DNA from: an uncultured Clostridia bacterium
Lineage (GTDB): Bacteria > Bacillota > Clostridia > Oscillospirales > Acutalibacteraceae
DNA length: 13,405 nt
Assembly: GCA_937915775.1 (NCBI GenBank)
Contig: CALGGQ010000234.1
Location: 1 to 13,405, forward strand
Reading direction: 5' to 3'
The stretch's first letter is position 1. Every line of letters begins with the position of its first letter. The notes below the pieces were generated by a model. It was given only the letters and a program-made list of their open reading frames with translations. It ran no database searches and was not told the DNA's origin. The position numbers and the translations under genes are program-made. Positions 12,737-13,405 of the stretch are shown one piece after another.

Positions 12737-13405
12737 TTATACTGTGAATTTGCGGAAGATTTTTTTGCCCTTTTTGATGACGATGCCGTCGGCTAAATCG
12801 GCTTTGGTAAAGGTAGTGAAGCCGTCGGTCAGTTTTGCATCGTTGACGGAAACGCCGCCCTGCTGAATCAGACGTCTGCCCTCGCCGTTCGATTTAATCA
12901 TCTCGCCCTTGAGCATCATCGCCAGCACGGTAATGGTGCCGTCCTCGCTGAAATCGCCGTCCTCCAGCGTGGTGGTCGGCATATTAGCATCATCGGCGCC
13001 GCCGCCGAACAGGGCTCTTGCTGCATTCTGCGCCTTTTCGGCTTCCTCCTCGCCGTGAACGAGCTTTGTCAGTTCATAGGCAAGAATTTCCTTTGCCTTA
13101 TTGAGCTGGCTGCCCTCCCAGGCATCCATCGCTCTGATTTCCTCCATCGGCAGGAAGGTCAGCATACGGATGCACTTGAGCACGTCCGCATCGTCCACGT
13201 TACGCCAATACTGATAGAAATCAAACGGAGAGGTCTTGTTCGGGTCAAGCCAGACGGCGTTGCCGGCGGTCTTACCCATCTTTCTGCCCTGCGAATCCGT
13301 CAGCAGCGTAATGGTCATCGCGTGCGCGTCCTTGCCGAGCTTTTTACGGATTAATTCCGTACCGCCGAGCATATTGCTCCACTGGTCGTCGCCGCCGAAC
13401 TGCAT
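12737..13405 (-). CDS. tyrS: Tyrosyl-tRNA synthetase, C-terminal part
   Basis: The last 222 residues of a class I tyrosyl-tRNA synthetase, which attaches tyrosine to its tRNA in the cytoplasm; the 5' part lies beyond the window edge, and a full protein is normally a little over 400 residues. The visible part opens with QFGGDDQWSN, the tyrosine-site motif. The KMSKS-type loop reads KMGKT (visible residues 42-46), a usual variant for this enzyme. The anticodon-binding region follows, and the C-terminal S4 RNA-binding domain covers about 158-222 (EGRRLIQQGGVSVND, KKGKKIFRKF). No upstream T-box can be assessed because the start is missing. It appears intact as far as it can be read. Confidence 0.95.
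   Translation of the reverse strand: MQFGGDDQWSNMLGGTELIRKKLGKDAHAMTITLLTDSQGRKMGKTAGNAVWLDPNKTSPFDFYQYWRNVDDADVLKCIRMLTFLPMEEIRAMDAWEGSQLNKAKEILAYELTKLVHGEEEAEKAQNAARALFGGGADDANMPTTTLEDGDFSEDGTITVLAMMLKGEMIKSNGEGRRLIQQGGVSVNDAKLTDGFTTFTKADLADGIVIKKGKKIFRKFTV

Overview
The window looks like a low-to-mid GC chromosome of an anaerobic gut Clostridia, probably Oscillospiraceae/Ruminococcaceae-like. This rests on AGGAGG-type ribosome binding sites, TTGACA/TATAAT promoters with 17-base spacers, clostridial mobile-element families and oxygen-sensitive radical dehydratase-type enzymes. No 16S rRNA or other taxonomic marker is present, so the assignment is an inference.

Region 1 (1 to about 4500, all minus strand) is one end of a mobilizable Tn4451/Tn5397-type element. 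It holds a large serine recombinase, a TnpW-like small protein, a MobV relaxase, an oriT-like pair of hairpins and a small conserved element protein. About 880 bases without a gene follow. That stretch carries degenerate repeats, an attenuator-like RNA region with a five-codon leader peptide, and a strong promoter with two LexA-like boxes pointing toward the mobilization genes.

Region 2 (4544 to 8465, minus strand) is a three-gene operon with its own promoter and terminator. It encodes a patatin-like hydrolase, a 2-hydroxyacyl-CoA-dehydratase-type iron-sulfur protein, and a fusion of a second such subunit to its BadF/HgdC-type ATPase activator. The substrate cannot be read from sequence.

Region 3 (8675 to about 9407, minus strand) has a TnpV homologue and a DUF6809-like protein. 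TnpV belongs to the same transposon family as region 1. A 16-base sequence in front of tnpV recurs inverted in front of the recombinase gene. The dehydratase/patatin operon may therefore be cargo of one element running from left of the window to about 9400; this is inference.

Region 4 (9426 to 10749) has a hairpin-rich spacer and a compact phage-type lysis cassette: an XhlA-like protein, a holin-like protein and a CHAP endolysin. No other phage genes are visible.

Region 5 (10803 to 13405) is ordinary chromosome. It has a membrane-anchored protein with an ExbD/TolR-like outer domain, a divergently transcribed ROK sugar kinase, and the C-terminal part of tyrosyl-tRNA synthetase facing it across a shared terminator.
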